64,000 nt of DNA from Cyanophora paradoxa. Lineage: Eukaryota; Glaucocystophyceae; Cyanophorales; Cyanophoraceae. The stretch lies in assembly GCA_004431415.1 (NCBI GenBank), contig QPMI01000029.1, positions 248,001 through 312,000 of the forward strand, given 5' to 3'. The notes under the pieces were generated by a model. That model was given only the letters and a program-made list of their open reading frames with translations. It ran no database searches and was not told the DNA's origin. Numbering within the stretch: position 1 is the stretch's first letter; every line of letters starts with the position of its first letter. Positions 52,475 to 64,000 of this stretch are shown one piece after another. Made by a program: the position numbers and the translations under genes.

Positions 52475-55400
52475 TTAGTGGGGAAGAGGAATTAGTTGAT
52501 TGTGGGTCAGATCAGCCGGCTGCCTCGATCTCTTCCGTCGCACCTGCTGGTACACGCTGGCGCCGCCCCGCGCGACGAGCTCCGCGTGTGTGCCCATCTC
52601 GGCGACCAGCCCCTGCTTAATCACGACGATCTTGTCCGCCGTCGCGCACGTGTGCAGCCTGACGTGTGCAGCAAGTTGAGTGGTTCTAGAACTTAAAACC
52701 TAACCAGTTCTTACATATAAGCTTAAGTATGCATTCACCTATGCGTGACCTCAATGACGGTGCGGCCGTGCAGGTGGACAAGCCTCGTGATAATATCACA
52801 GACGAGCGCCTCCGCCATCGTGTCCAGGCCAGACGTCACCTCGTCTGGGCGCCCATGCAAAATCAACTGCAATCGCGACGTGCCTCCAGCACTAAATGTA
52901 ATTAAATTACAGAAACAACACTGACGCACCGAAAATGACGAGCGGAGCCTTGCTGACCAGAGCTCTCGCTGCTCAATCGCGCATGCCGTGGAAACGACGG
53001 AACGATCGGGCGGTATACATCGCGAGCCTCGTCAGAAAACGGACAAACCGAGGGCGATGCGCTTGAGCTATATATATCGATATATATCAAATTCGAAACC
53101 GCCGAGTGACGTGCCGCACACATCGGTCAGAACGCGATGTCGACACGCGCACGACACGGCACAAGCTACGAAGCTTGGGCATGCGATATATAAATGTATA
53201 CCTGGCCGCCGGATATAGACTTCTCGTCGATCTGCGAGTGGATTCCCCGCGGGAGCGCCGCCAGCATGGCTCGCAGGCCCAGCGCCTCCAGCGCCTCCTC
53301 CACCTGCAATTATAAAAGTCAGATTAAAGAGTTTCATGATTATACGGTTCAAAGCCCGAATTTGATTTAGGTCTGGGATGGACTCTAGATCTGAGGTATA
53401 TACCTCCGCGTCCGTCGCGTCCGCTCTCCCAACGCGCACATTCGCGGCCACCTGTCATTAATTATTAGGCGAAGGGAAAATGGTGGACGCCGTGAAAAAG
53501 AATGCAAAGTCAACTTAAAAATAAGCTTATTGGAATTACCGTGTCCGCGAAAATGAACGGGTCCTGTTTCACGTAGCAAATCTGATGCATGACAAGCCGT
53601 CGCCGTTCAGAACAGATATCGATCTGTGACGACGAACGATGCGAAATGGCGTCGCCAAACCATTTTGCGCCACTCCGACATGGAGATCTGGCCAACAGGT
53701 GTCCCTTTGAACAATACGACGCCCTCCGTCGGCTCCATTCCCCTCCGGATCAGCGTCAGCAACGTCGATTTGCCTGCGAAGATTAACGGGGCGGAGTGTA
53801 AGGAAATCGCGGTTGGGTAAGCGGGTGCGTTACTTGCCGTTTCCGCTCGGTCTGCTCATGATCAGTCATGATCTCAGAACGGTCACGCCACATGTACACA
53901 GTAATACTCAGTAATGAGAAGCTAAGGCAGGTTCGATTTGAGCGAGCACCCGACGATGCAGGTGCGCGTGGCCAGAGGGATGGAGAGAGTGATGCCGTGA
54001 AGCGTGTCCCCCGCGGTGGAGAGGACCGGCTTGTGGCGGAACCGAACGCCGTGCAGCTGAATGCAGTTTCGCGCGTCGTCCAAAGGCGCCTGCGCATGCG
54101 TACGCGCGTCCTCACGCTTCTTATGTTGTGTTATTAGACGAGACATGTCAACTGCTGTGCACACAAAATGTAATCACCGGCACTGGCGCGTTGAAGGAGG
54201 CGTATTCGAAGCCATCGTCCAGGTCGGCTGCGCGGATCCCGGCTCCGTGGCCGGGCGTCGCCTTCAGGTCAACCTCCTCGGGGGACTAACGGCGTCGATG
54301 TTGTCGCGACAAAGAGCGCATGCGCAGTGAGACGCCAGAGAACAGCGCAGTCGCGATTCCGCGAAATTTGGACCATCTCTTCGCAATTTTAAGGGCTCGT
54401 TTGCTTTAAATTGCTGGCGAGGTACGCCTGAATCATCTGAGTTTATATATATAGCTACTTATACTTTGATTTATAGCTAATAAAATGACGATCTCGACTT
54501 GCCGCACCGACTTGACGAGCATGAGGCGATTGAAGGGGACCGAGATCTGATTATAATTATAAATGACGCAGGGTGAGGAAGCGTTAAAAAAGTTTATGGG
54601 CTAGCGCATTCGAGATCTAGACTGATTGTAATGTCCGTGGGGTGCATAGTACAACGTGGCACAACAAAATGGGCGGAGATTCAGCCCGCACCTGGATGAC
54701 GCAGGGGAAAACCGCGCTGAAGTACCACGTCAGCTCGGGGATCCGCGAGGCAGACGTGTAGATCATGATGGCCTGCATGCGCATGCATGCTCGCATGTAA
54801 GTGAGGTCGAGAGGAGAACCGTAAAAACCTAGCGCTAGCCAGATATGGGGCAGATATATAGAAGGTAGCGCCGCACGTCTCCGGGCTGGAGAGCCCCATC
54901 AGGGCGGCTCAGGTAGGACCCGACAGCCAGGAGCCCCGCCTGCAAAACACAAATGCATACGTATTAATTGGCTCACGAGCGGTGCCGGCTCGAATTGAAG
55001 ACAAGCTCAATTATAATATATAAAGCTCAAGTACCAAGAGAAGGTAGTTGCACGTCATCATCAGATTCGTCGAGCCGGAAGAAAAGCGCTCGTGGAGCTG
55101 AAATGGATGCGTACAACGAGCTTAGAAGTACAAGCGAATCAGTGCTGATATATATCGATCTAGAAAAAGCTAAGCTTTGGTAGAATTAATATCATATTCG
55201 TGGACCTCGAAAGCCTTGTGGAGCTGCCTCGAGACGCGGTCAAACTCGGCCCGCGGCTTGCGGTACCCAAAGCCCTTGATCGCGGTACCCCCCTCGATTC
55301 GTTTGAATTTGTTATAATTATATATATCCTATATGAAGCTAGCTTTCAATAGATAGCTTTCAATCGTTTAGAAGCGTATTTGGTTGTTTCTGTAAGCGTA

Positions 55401-57000
55401 TTGTTCTAGTTGTATATTGACTCAGAGTTGCAATTATATATATATATATATATATATTCACTTGGGCGCGGATGATTTCGGTGACGTTCCCGACGAGGCG
55501 GTCGTAGACCGCTCTCGGTGCGGGCGTAGAGTGGCTTGTTCAAGAGAAAGAAGCAGACGATGACGGCGAGCACCACGACGGAGATGCTGGCAAAATCAGA
55601 ATCGATATCGATAAAATTAAAGATGCGCAACGTAGAGAGCTTTAAATAGCGTTAACGTTGAGCCTACATGGGGTCTCCGTAGAAGATCGTTCCAAAAGCG
55701 CACAGCATTCCGATGATGCAATCCATAGAATCGTTGAACGACCTTCGAGACGGATCAGCTCAATTGCAAGACGATCGCGAGTTCAACGGATCCGGATCGA
55801 GCTCGAGTGCCCAGAAGATTAATTATATAATGAACGACCCAAGTCCGTTCAGCCGACGATCGCGCGGCCTGCAGCTGATCATGACACGCGTACGCGCGCA
55901 TTCACCTGATCACGTTGAACACGATCACTTGATCCGAAGTGAACATGTTGATTAGGGTGCTCTCGTCGTGCCTGGCGCGGCCGCGGGTGAAACGAGTTCG
56001 GGCTCGACTCGATCTAGATCTAAGGACAACAAGAAATTTTATCAGTTGAAAGCTTAAATATAAGGACTCACGTCGCATAGAACTGCTCCGGCGCCCGGTT
56101 CATGTGGTTCATCAGATCCCTCCGGAGCGCGAACAGCACGTTCGAAACGATCTGGAATTTGGAATGGGTAAGTGACGGATACCGAGTTATAATTAGGGGT
56201 CCGTTTCGAAGACGCGTCTGGGAAATTTGTTTGTCACGGCGTACCCTGGCGTCGATGAAGTTTTGCACGGCGCGGCCGCAGACGGTCATCGCGGATCCGG
56301 CGGCGAGCATTGCTATGACCTTCTCGAAGGACGCCTGCTCCGATATCTGCACGGCCCGACCGGGGTCGATCGCTCATTCGGTCATGCACTTGCGTATACA
56401 CGGATGGACTGGGAAACAAACCTGATCGACAGCCAAGCTGAAGATAATCTGCCCGATGGATGTCGATCGATTAATGGATATGTAACCATTGGACATCGGT
56501 AAAATTAACAATGCATGGAAAAGAATTCGAATAGAGCATATATATATATATAACGCGTTAACTTGAAAGCCGCGCACCGTGGAGCCGTTGACCATGCACA
56601 TGACGAGAAAGAGGAGGACGGACCAGAGGCCCCCGTAGCGCCACAGGACCGCCGCCGACCTCCCCACCGCGGCCAGAAGACCTGCACAAATCGAACGCAC
56701 GCGTTCGCGCTTAGCTTTTCTTCGCTCAAGCGACGTCTACCCGCACTTGGACGCACCGGTCTTGAGCTGCAGGGTGCGCTCGATGTGCTCGGCCCAGATG
56801 CGCGCGACGAGCTTGTCGGGTGGGGTCGGGCTCCCGCGGCCGGCGGCCCCCGCCAGGAGCGAGGCGAGGGCGCGGGCGCCCTGGCTCACGACCGCCACCG
56901 CCGCGGAGGAGGCGGAGGCGGAGGGCCCCGGGGCCTCGAGCTCCCAGCAGAAGCTGAAGAGCCGCGCCCCGAACCTGCGTATGCCGCGCGGAATATAAGG
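52475..57000 (-). CDS. ABC exporter (ABCB/MsbA-type half transporter)
   Basis: Membrane exons come first: AVLWRYGGLWSVLLFLVMCM (about 56640), IGQIIFSLAVDQ, ALRRDLMNHMNRAPEQFY (about 56100, the typical coupling segment before P-x-x-FF/FY), VVVLAVIVCFFLLNKPLYA (about 55560) and AIMIYTSASRIPELTWYFSA (about 54750). The nucleotide-binding domain follows: IQLHGVRFRHKPVLSTAGDT, AGKSTLLTLIRRGMEPTEG (end of Walker A), VKQDPFIFADTVAANVRVGR (Q-loop), EKSISGGQ (signature), ALVSKAPLVIF joined by splicing to DEVTSGLDT (Walker B and D-loop), VIEVTHR (H-loop) and a tail whose stop codon is at 52475-52477. It is expected to export small molecules or peptides as a dimer. The join after the signature is not fully resolved. 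The 5' end is uncertain. Confidence 0.85.
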
Positions 57001-57129
57001 CCCGGCGGCCAAGACTTAACATCGCACGTTACATGAAGCTATCAACGAGATCGAGGCGCAGACAGCGATGTCGTACGTGCCCGCGGTGAAATGAAAGGAA
57101 TTATAATCGCCCCGTGCGCGTAGATCTAG

Positions 57130-59600
57130 CTATCAAATAGCTCGAGGCGCCGACATCGATATCGTGAGGAATTGAGATCGCCCCGTGGACCTACTTATAA
57201 TGAAGACCCCATGGATCAAATTGCAGGCCGCACCGGGCGAGGACGGCGTCGAGGAGCGCGGCCGCCGCCGCGTCGTAGGAGACGTCGGGCACGTCCGCCT
57301 CCCAAGCCGCGTCCCCGGGGCTGCGACCGCGGGTGGGGTTGAAATGGATTCGAATTTGAGGAGCAACAAATTCGGAAGGGCCGGTTTTTAATTGAAACGG
57401 GTCCAAGACCAGAGGCTGAAATACTATCGAACTAGAGCCTCGCCCCGCGTCAGATCAATTCAGAGCTGGGCAAAGTATCCCACCACTTCTTGACCTGCGC
57501 GACGAGAAATGCGGTGCTCCTGCGGGGGGACGCGAGCGCAGGCGGGCGGGCGGGCGCGACGTTCATGATCAGGCTTAAGCTTGCAATTGGGCCCGGCCTC
57601 TGGCCATGGCCGCCGGGCTTTAAATTTGCTTGTGTGCGCATGCGTACCTTCGCGGCGGGCCATGGCCAGGGGCCCCCTCACCATCCTCGTCGCCGTGCGA
57701 GTGGGCCCGCGACTTCGCCTCCCCGTCGACCTGCTCCAATCGCGATCGTCAATTATCTTGCACTCGTATCCTCCAAATCGGCCCTCGATTACGAGTTGGC
57801 AAGGCGCACCTCCTCGCCGTCGGCGTCCTCCTCCCCTTCGCTGCGGTCTCCGGTGGGGCCCATGACGTGCTCGAGCGCCGCCTCGTCGTCCTCGTCGTCG
57901 GGGAGCACGAGCCGCTTCACCGCCATCCCGATGTCGTACCTGCCCGAATATAAAGTTACATTTGTAAGAGCCCTAATTATAAATACAAGCAATGGCTTGC
58001 AATTGGTTTCCTAAGCAATATAACGTGATGATCGTATATTCATTATGATCGTTTAGTCATACATTACTTTATTCATCCATTAAAGCAATTGTTTATTCTT
58101 GATCGTGATGATTTATATTTAGGCTCTCGAATATCGCGGCGCGGGCTGCGCGCGTCTACTCACCTGGTAAACTCGCTGAGGAGCTGCTGGGCGCCGAGGC
58201 AGGCGGCGCCGCGGACGATCCAGAGGCGGGCGCCCCACCAGCGCCCGTCCCGCTCCTCCTCCTCCTCCGCCCCGCGGTCCCGGCCGCAGCCGCTCGAGCC
58301 CGCGATCGACGCCGGCCTGCGCGCGTTTAAGCGGAACTTCGAAATCAAACGCAGGAATTCGAAGGTTCAAGAGACGCAGAGAAGCGTGCTAGAACGCACG
58401 GAGCGGGGTCGAAGTCGTTCGGCATGCCGAAGAGGTACAGGGCGGCGATCTGTCGCTGGATCTCCCGCATGGTTGCCTCTCCCACGAGTCCGGCCCCGGC
58501 CCCGCCGCGCCCCCCGTCCTCGGCCTCGGCCGCCGCCGGTTCCTCCAGCGCCTGGAAACACAGGAAGCACGCGTACGTCGTCGCGGCCGAGGATGCGGGG
58601 GTGCCTGGGCCTGAAATGCATATATGTTAGCATGGGTTTGCTGAAGGTCGGGAGCTTGAAGATAAGATGTTATAATTATGCGCACTGGGCGCCGCCGTGA
58701 CCACCACGCTCGCCATACGGGTCTCCCCCGCGGGGCTCGACGTCGACGCCGAAGCGCAGAACCAGGCCGCCTGAAGAGACTCGTGCCCCGCGGCCGGCGC
58801 CGCGCCGGCGCCCAGCACGTCTTCCGGCAGCTCCCGCACCAGCTCCTGAAGTAAACGAGAATCTCAGATTAATTAGAGGCTCGAAGAAATCACGATTAAA
58901 ATTTAATTAAGACGTCGACGGACGAGGGCGGCGGAGAGGGTCCAGGGGCCTTTCTGGGAACCCAGGACGACCGTCACGGACTCCGGCCAGAGGCGCCGCG
59001 CCCTCTGAAGCTTCGGCGCCTGGCGAGTAAAAATTGGCAAAATAAAAGATTTGGCATAAACTATAATATAGGTCGCACCGCGGGGCCGCGAAGGGCGCGG
59101 CGGAGGGGCTCGACGTCGGCGAGCGCCGAGGCAAAGCGGGCGGCGAGGCGGCGGGCCCGCTCGTCGTGCGCGAGGCGGCCACCGTCCGTCTCGCGATCGA
59201 TGTCGATCACGCTGACCGCCGGCGCAGAGATTGCGGCCGGTGCCGCCGAGGCCGAAAACGCCGGCGGGAGCTCCGGATAAATATTTTGAGAAGGCGCCGA
59301 CGTGCACGTGGGCAAGGCGCCCGGCAGCAGCGGGGCGGCGTTTACGTGGAGGACTTGCGTGCCCGCCGATTCCGAGGGCTGCAGCAGGGGCGGCAGGCGC
59401 GACGGCTGCGCCCGAGAGGACGCCGCCGAATTCAAATTCGAAGCTGCAGCCGGGGCGCCCACGGCCACGGCCGTGCTGCAGCTGGCGGCCGACGCGAGCT
59501 GCGCCGAGGAGGCCGCGTGGAGGAACGAGGGGCGACCGTGCAGGGAGGCCGAGCCTTGCGTCCAGCGCCAAACCCTGCGCGCGCATTTGCATGTGCATGA
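57130..59600 (-). CDS. Possible upstream exons of the ABC gene, or a separate gene
   Basis: Minus-strand exon-like blocks continue upstream of the transporter: YDAAAAALLDAVLARCGLQF (about 57250), FLVAQVKKWWDTLPSSELI (about 57450), YDIGMAVKRLVLPDDEDDEA (about 57930), REIQRQIAALYLFGMPNDFD (about 58420-58470), ARRLWPESVTVVLGSQKGPW (about 58945-59000) and SVIDIDRETDGGRLAHDERA (about 59165-59220). They show regular alpha-helical composition and intron-like spacers. I do not recognise them, and they may form a long N-terminal extension of the exporter. No start codon is assigned. Confidence 0.35.
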
Positions 59601-59659
59601 AGTGAGCGCCGCGCGCGCGCGATATATATATATCTATAGCTATAGCAACACACGCCACG

Positions 59660-60120
59660 GTCAGCTAAGAGCGCGCGTCGATTGGACTGATTATTGCAAG
59701 GGGGGAAGGGGCCCCCTTGCTACCCGTTCCCTTGCTTCAGCCAAAATTCTTCTATGAGGCCGTTTTCGAGGTCCAGTTTGCAACGCAGGAAAAAAATGAG
59801 TGGAAATTCGCTTGCAGCGACACGTGTTTGTCGCTGCGGCCGTCCATGCAAAAAGAGGTTTTTGAGGGCGAAGACCAGTTTTCCTCGACTTGACGCTTGG
59901 AAACCAACTTGGCAACTTCTCTCTCATTCCGGTCTTCGAATTCCTTGCGCATGCGCGATTCTGCATGGAACCAGTTCTCCCTATAGCTAGCTGTCTCCTC
60001 TAGATTTCGGCTAGCTCGTTGCGCGGTTCTAGATCTGCATGGACTCGTTGGAGTTCTCCCTAGCTGTCTGATCTCACACCTTCCTCTTCCTCGCACTGCG
60101 ATTGGCCCCCGCCACCTTCC
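59660..60120. other. Host DNA with short degenerate repeats
   Basis: A minus-strand ORF (MRGRGRCEIRQLG...) contains a charged helical stretch (RMRKEFEDRNEREVAKL), but nothing else supports it as a gene. Degenerate TTCTCCCTAGCTGTCT words foreshadow the tandem repeat that follows. Confidence 0.35.
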
Positions 60121-60158
60121 TCACACCTCCCATCTAGATTTCCACTTCCTCGCACTGC

Positions 60159-60321
60159 GCCGCGTACGCCGCACGGAACCACTTCTCCCTAGCTGTCTTG
60201 CTCGTTCTCCTCTAGATTTCCGCCGCGTACGCCGCACGGAACCACTTCTCCCCAGCTGTCTTGCTCGATCTCCTCTAGATTTCAACTTCCTCGCAGTGCG
60301 CCGCGTACGCCGCACGGTACC
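60159..60321 (+). repeat. Tandem 63-bp repeat
   Basis: Units 60159-60221 and 60222-60284 begin GCCGCGTACGCCGCACGGAA, contain CCACTTCTCC and CTCTAGATTTC, and are nearly identical. A partial third unit starts near 60299. Related single words occur upstream to about 59970. Confidence 0.75.
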
Positions 60322-60329
60322 CGCTTTTC

Positions 60330-62996
60330 AGTGCATCAAGCTTGCCAGTTGCACCGCAGCACGTGCACGTGTATCGACGCCCGCGCAGCCCCGGGCCCGT
60401 GAGCCGGAGTGTCCCGTACCGCGTAGCTTTTCCTCGCGATCCAGCCTCTGCTCGCAGCCGCACCGCTAGCGCTGCGCCGACGTCGTTGGCGCCCCGGCGG
60501 CTGTCCCTTCGCGCCGGGCGGTCCGGACCCTCGAGTGTCGCCTCGGCTCCGGGGGATCCGCGCGTAACCGCCTCGGGCCTCCGCCAATCTTGCAAGCTGA
60601 CCAGCTCTTGCGAGCGCATCAGCGGCAAACCGAGCGCTCGAATTGCGAATAACAAAGAGGGGCGCGTGGGCAGCTGCAGCGCGTGAACAGCGAGCAAGCG
60701 AGATCATTGCGTGTGCGAGAATTCGGGGCGTTAACTGAGCTTCGGAACTGAGCTTAAGCAAAAGAAAGCGCCTCAGCAACGAACAAGAGAAAGCTAACAT
60801 GCGACTAGGGCGCAAACCTGGTGCAGATCTAGAGCTGCCTGAAGGCATCGTTGAAGGCGTGAGCATACAGTTAGAGCGTTGCGGCACTGGGGCTTGCAAC
60901 GGCGGGCTTTGCCGGCTTTGCCCAGCCGCGGCACGCAATCATTTCTGTAGGCGCGAAAATCTCTACCGGCACGTCCGCAGTCATCAAAGCGGATTACGGG
61001 TGCGGCGTCCCAAGCAATGGGCCGGGGCAAAACGGTTTCTCATAAAGCGGCTTGCAGGGTCGTCCTCAACTTGAACCAAACGTCTCCATTGGCGGGGTTC
61101 CTGGCTCTCGATTCTATTCTCAGGTGCATTATTGCTGGCCTTTCATTGAGGCTTTGATCGCAGCATCTGCTTAATGGGCCTTTTCTATTTTTTTCAAACA
61201 CATATACTCTGTGTGTACCTTTACACTTCAACCTGCCGCGCGCGCTGGGCCGGAGTCGATCTAGATATGCCCCAAGCATGTCCGTCCCACTACGACTCTT
61301 TCATTAGATCCAGATTCCCCCCTTGCACCCCCGGCGCGCCAAAACGCGGCCGGGCCACTAGTATGTAAATTAAAGCAAATATCGAGCTCACGATGATGAT
61401 CATGATCAACGCATTAATATTCGACATGCATATCATGCGCACCCGGAGATGGAGGGGACGCGCGGCGCTGGCGGCGGCTCCGGCGCCACTTGGCCGGGCT
61501 CGGCATCGGTATCCGAGCGAGCAGAAGTCGCCCGCGACGATACCGATCGGTCCGTGCGCCCGCCGGCCGCGGGTCTGGACCCCAGCGATCCTGAGCGCCG
61601 GCGTCCCGCCTGCAGCTGGCCAGCCCTGGCCACCGCGCGCGGGCGAAGCCTCTGTTGAAGTGGAAGCGCGCGTTTGGCCTGCGCATGCGGGGGCTGCCCC
61701 GCTCGAGCTCGCGGTCACGAGCGAGGACCTCCGCGCGTGGATCTTCATGCCAAAGCTTCGCAGCTAAGCTTTGCACTGTGCCACGGTGTGCAGCTCAACG
61801 CCGCGCCTGCAGTTCTATTTCCGCTCTCAGCTTGCGCCTGAGCTGCTGCCTCCTCGATTAGGGCTGATCAGCGCGCGGCTAGCTTCAAGGCTTAAGTCGC
61901 TCGAGTTCTTAGTCGCCCCGCGCGCGCGCGCGACACGCGCACTGCGCATGCGGCACGCGTCACGGCGTGCGCTGCGGTGCTCATGCACAGCTACGCTGCG
62001 AACTTTTCGGAAGCGCATGCGCATCATGATCATGATTATCGCTGCGCCGCCGTATGCCGCACTGCGGAACTTCGGAACTTCGGAAGTCTCCCGCCGAGTC
62101 TGCGACTCTAGATCTGCGGCGATTCTGCGCATGCTGCCGCGCGCCGCGCGCGGGCGGCGCGCGCGGAGCGGCGCGGCGCGGCGCGCGCGATATCGAAATC
62201 GATGGGTAGGATATATTACTAATTGAATCTATCGATATCAATTTATCGGTCCGATCCGGGCCGGATTCCGCGGCCGGATCAGTTGAACTTTTTCAACTTC
62301 CGAAAAGCTTAAGTACTAGTTCAGAATTTCGGAACGTCACCTCTAACGGCTGCCGCCGTTTCGATCCCTCCAAGACCTCCCTCGAGCTCCAAGTCAGCAA
62401 CTTCTGCAAAAACAGTCACGGGGGTACGAGGGTGTGGTGCCAACAGCCGGGCACGTGTCACGTGTGCTCTTTCAAGTTTGTTGGACTTTAGTCAGCCTGC
62501 AAGGCCCTGCGCATGCATGCGCGCGCAGCTGCAGCCTGCAGCTGCAGCTAGCTGGAATTTAATTCGGCGGGCTCGGGGGATCCGGATTCCGGAGTCCGGA
62601 CCTTCGATATGCTCCGAGGGCTCGATCGCGATATCCCGGCCCCGGGCCAGCCTTAAACTAACGGGTGCAGCGCGCGAGGCTCTAACCTGATTCAGCGACG
62701 ATGCAACATGCCAAGTGATCATTATCTAGATCTATACCAGCCGCGCGCGCGGGGAGGGCTCCGGGTCCCGGGGCCCGGCCGGGCCGCGCGCAGGGCACTG
62801 CGCATGCGGCAGTCCCGCCGGCGCCGCGGAGGCCCGGCCCGGCCCGGGACGGCGGGACCAGCCTGGCAAGCGTACAATTAAGCTTGCCGCATCGCCAGAC
62901 TAGTGCTAGTGCCAACAAAGTTGAACAAACAGGCCGTTCCAACGTGCCGGGCAGGGGCCGGCCGGGACGGCCGCAGGCCCCCAGGCCGAGCTCTGA
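60330..62996. other. Host region without a supported gene
   Basis: Several ORFs overlap on both strands. A 91-aa plus-strand ORF at 60799-61074 has CRLCPAAARNHFCRRENLYR and HVRSHQSG, a loose Cys/His arrangement reminiscent of a C2H2 finger, but I could not support it as a gene. TGATCATGATCA-type palindromes occur near 61396 and 62028, and CGCGCGCG runs occur near 61921 and 62156-62192. Confidence 0.35.
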
Positions 62997-64000
62997 CTAC
63001 GACTGGAGGAGGGGCCGCTGCTCCATGAAGGAGAGGATCGCCTCCGCCGTCTCCCGGGGCTTCTCCTGCGCATCAAATAAGGTGAGACTAAGAAGATTTA
63101 GAGACTAAGAAGATCTAGATCTAGAACGAGAGGATTAGGTTAGATTACGTCAAGATAGGCACAAGTAGGTTAGATTAGGTCAGAAAGATCTAGAATGACC
63201 GGGGCGCGGCCGGGCGGGGCGGGGGCGGCCGGGCAGCGCGGACGAACCAGGTGCGGCACGTGCCCCGAGCCCGAGATGATCTGCCCCGGCCGCTTGCATG
63301 AGAGATCGGCTCAGGATGAAAATGATCGACTTTAGAAAACGCTCAAGGGAGCGCGAGGCGCCGCGGCGGTCGAGGCTTAAACCCTCCGCTCAAATTAGCG
63401 AAAGGGATCAGCTTTAAACTTAAAGTAGCAGCCTGTTATGAACTTGCGGCTATCAGCCTAGCTTGATTGTAACATTACAATAATTAGGCTTAGGCTTATA
63501 ATCAACCTGAAGACATTATAATTATCAGCTTGAAAGAAGAAGAATTAGGGGACCGTGAGGCGGGAGCGGGGGATGTCCTCCGAGAAGCGCTGCGCGTTGG
63601 AGGGGGGTACGATCTGGTCCGCCTCCCCCCAGAGCACCAGCTGCCGCAGAGGGGTACCGGTCAGTCAGCGGGTACCGGGTACGGGAAATCAGCGAGTCAG
63701 CGAGCCGTGATCAGTGAGTCTCGGCCGCTGGGCTTCCGTTTCTTCTGGAGGGGGGGGGTACACGTAGGCACCGCACCGTTTCCTGCTGGACCTCGGGGAT
63801 GCGGTCCCGTACCCGGAAGCCGCCGCTCTGCCGCGGTCGTGAGGACAGGGGGGGGAAGGGCGGGAGCAGGGGTACGAGGCCGAGGACACACCTTCATGAA
63901 ATCAATGTTGGCCTCGACCCACTTCGGGAGCCGCGTGTCTGAATTCGACCGAAATCAGATTCAGCTCAGGTCGAGGGGGGTACCGGTCGGTCGGGCAGGG
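62997..64000 (-). CDS. Alpha/beta-hydrolase, C-terminal half, runs off the window
   Basis: Exons on the minus strand join in phase 0: an upstream exon (LPKWVEANIDFMK, about 63891-63929), RIPEVQQETV (about 63775-63806), 63554-63640 (LVLWGEADQIVPPSNAQRFS), 63248-63280 (IISGSGHVPHL) and 62997-63065 (EKPRETAEAILSFMEQRPLL, then stop). The pattern W-G-x-x-D-x-x-P, then GSGHVPHLE-K-P and a closing helix, is that of the alpha/beta-hydrolase fold, with Asp and His of the catalytic triad visible. The nucleophile exon lies beyond the window edge. The substrate is unknown. Intron borders are GT...CAG throughout. Confidence 0.85.

Noticed and set aside
53195-53220. ABC signature ISGGQ as evidence of an inactive transporter
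   Set aside because: ISGGQ variants occur in functional exporters, and the other nucleotide-binding motifs look complete.
60799-61074. Possible C2H2 zinc-finger protein of 91 aa
   Set aside because: Cys and His spacing is irregular, there is no second finger, and neither promoter nor exon context supports a gene.
1-64000. CRISPR arrays, bacterial operons or Shine-Dalgarno sites
   Set aside because: The repeats seen are terminal, tandem or simple-sequence types. Genes contain spliceosomal introns and no CRISPR-like spacing was found.

Overview
The window looks like nuclear DNA of a GC-rich unicellular eukaryote, most likely a microalga. The genes are split by short GT-AG introns that usually end in CAG. 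They include an R2R3-type Myb factor, an F-box protein, pyruvate carboxylase, an ABC exporter and a Ser/Pro-rich extracellular-type protein. I cannot fix the lineage from sequence alone; haptophyte or stramenopile algae are guesses. No rRNA, tRNA or CRISPR array was recognised.

The centrepiece is an AT-rich integrated virus-like element at 5662-19227, of the Polinton/Maverick or polinton-like virus class. It has 158/159-bp terminal inverted repeats that are identical apart from one A in the terminal A-run. It encodes a packaging ATPase, a double-jelly-roll major capsid protein (MCP), a minor capsid (penton) protein, a protein-primed family B DNA polymerase, an rve-type integrase and a two-module DUF5710-like protein. 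Three small or medium orphan proteins complete the set. No capsid protease was found. A 2,076-bp non-autonomous LTR element (5847-7922) with two identical 201-bp LTRs and a 5-bp target duplication sits inside the left terminal repeat. The intact right repeat serves as a reference for the empty site. Without that insertion the virus-like element is about 11.5 kb. MCP and penton genes diverge from a 52-bp spacer. The polymerase and an 85-aa gene share an upstream promoter-like motif. The polymerase and the DUF5710 gene are each interrupted by apparent one-base contractions. A host gene shows the same kind of contraction, so assembly error competes with gene decay.

Left of the element (about 2744-5661) lies a plus-strand host gene for an extracellular-type protein, cut at the insertion point. 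Right of it is a bacterial-type RNase HII gene (minus, 19911-21377) whose last coding exon has two extra degenerate copies downstream. A truncated inverted duplicate of the RNase HII gene lies at 29398-30410, so about 1.17-kb inverted arms enclose an F-box gene and a Pro-rich gene ending in an alpha/beta-hydrolase fold.

Further right come pyruvate carboxylase (minus, 31848-40535, about 30 exons), a multipass membrane protein (plus, 40895-46732), a Myb factor (minus, 47153-48658), a repeat-rich gap with a MITE candidate (49705-49960), a small plus-strand gene of unknown function ending at 52334, an ABC exporter (minus, from 52475), a tandem-repeat region near 60.2 kb, and the 3' half of an alpha/beta hydrolase (minus, 62997 to the window edge).
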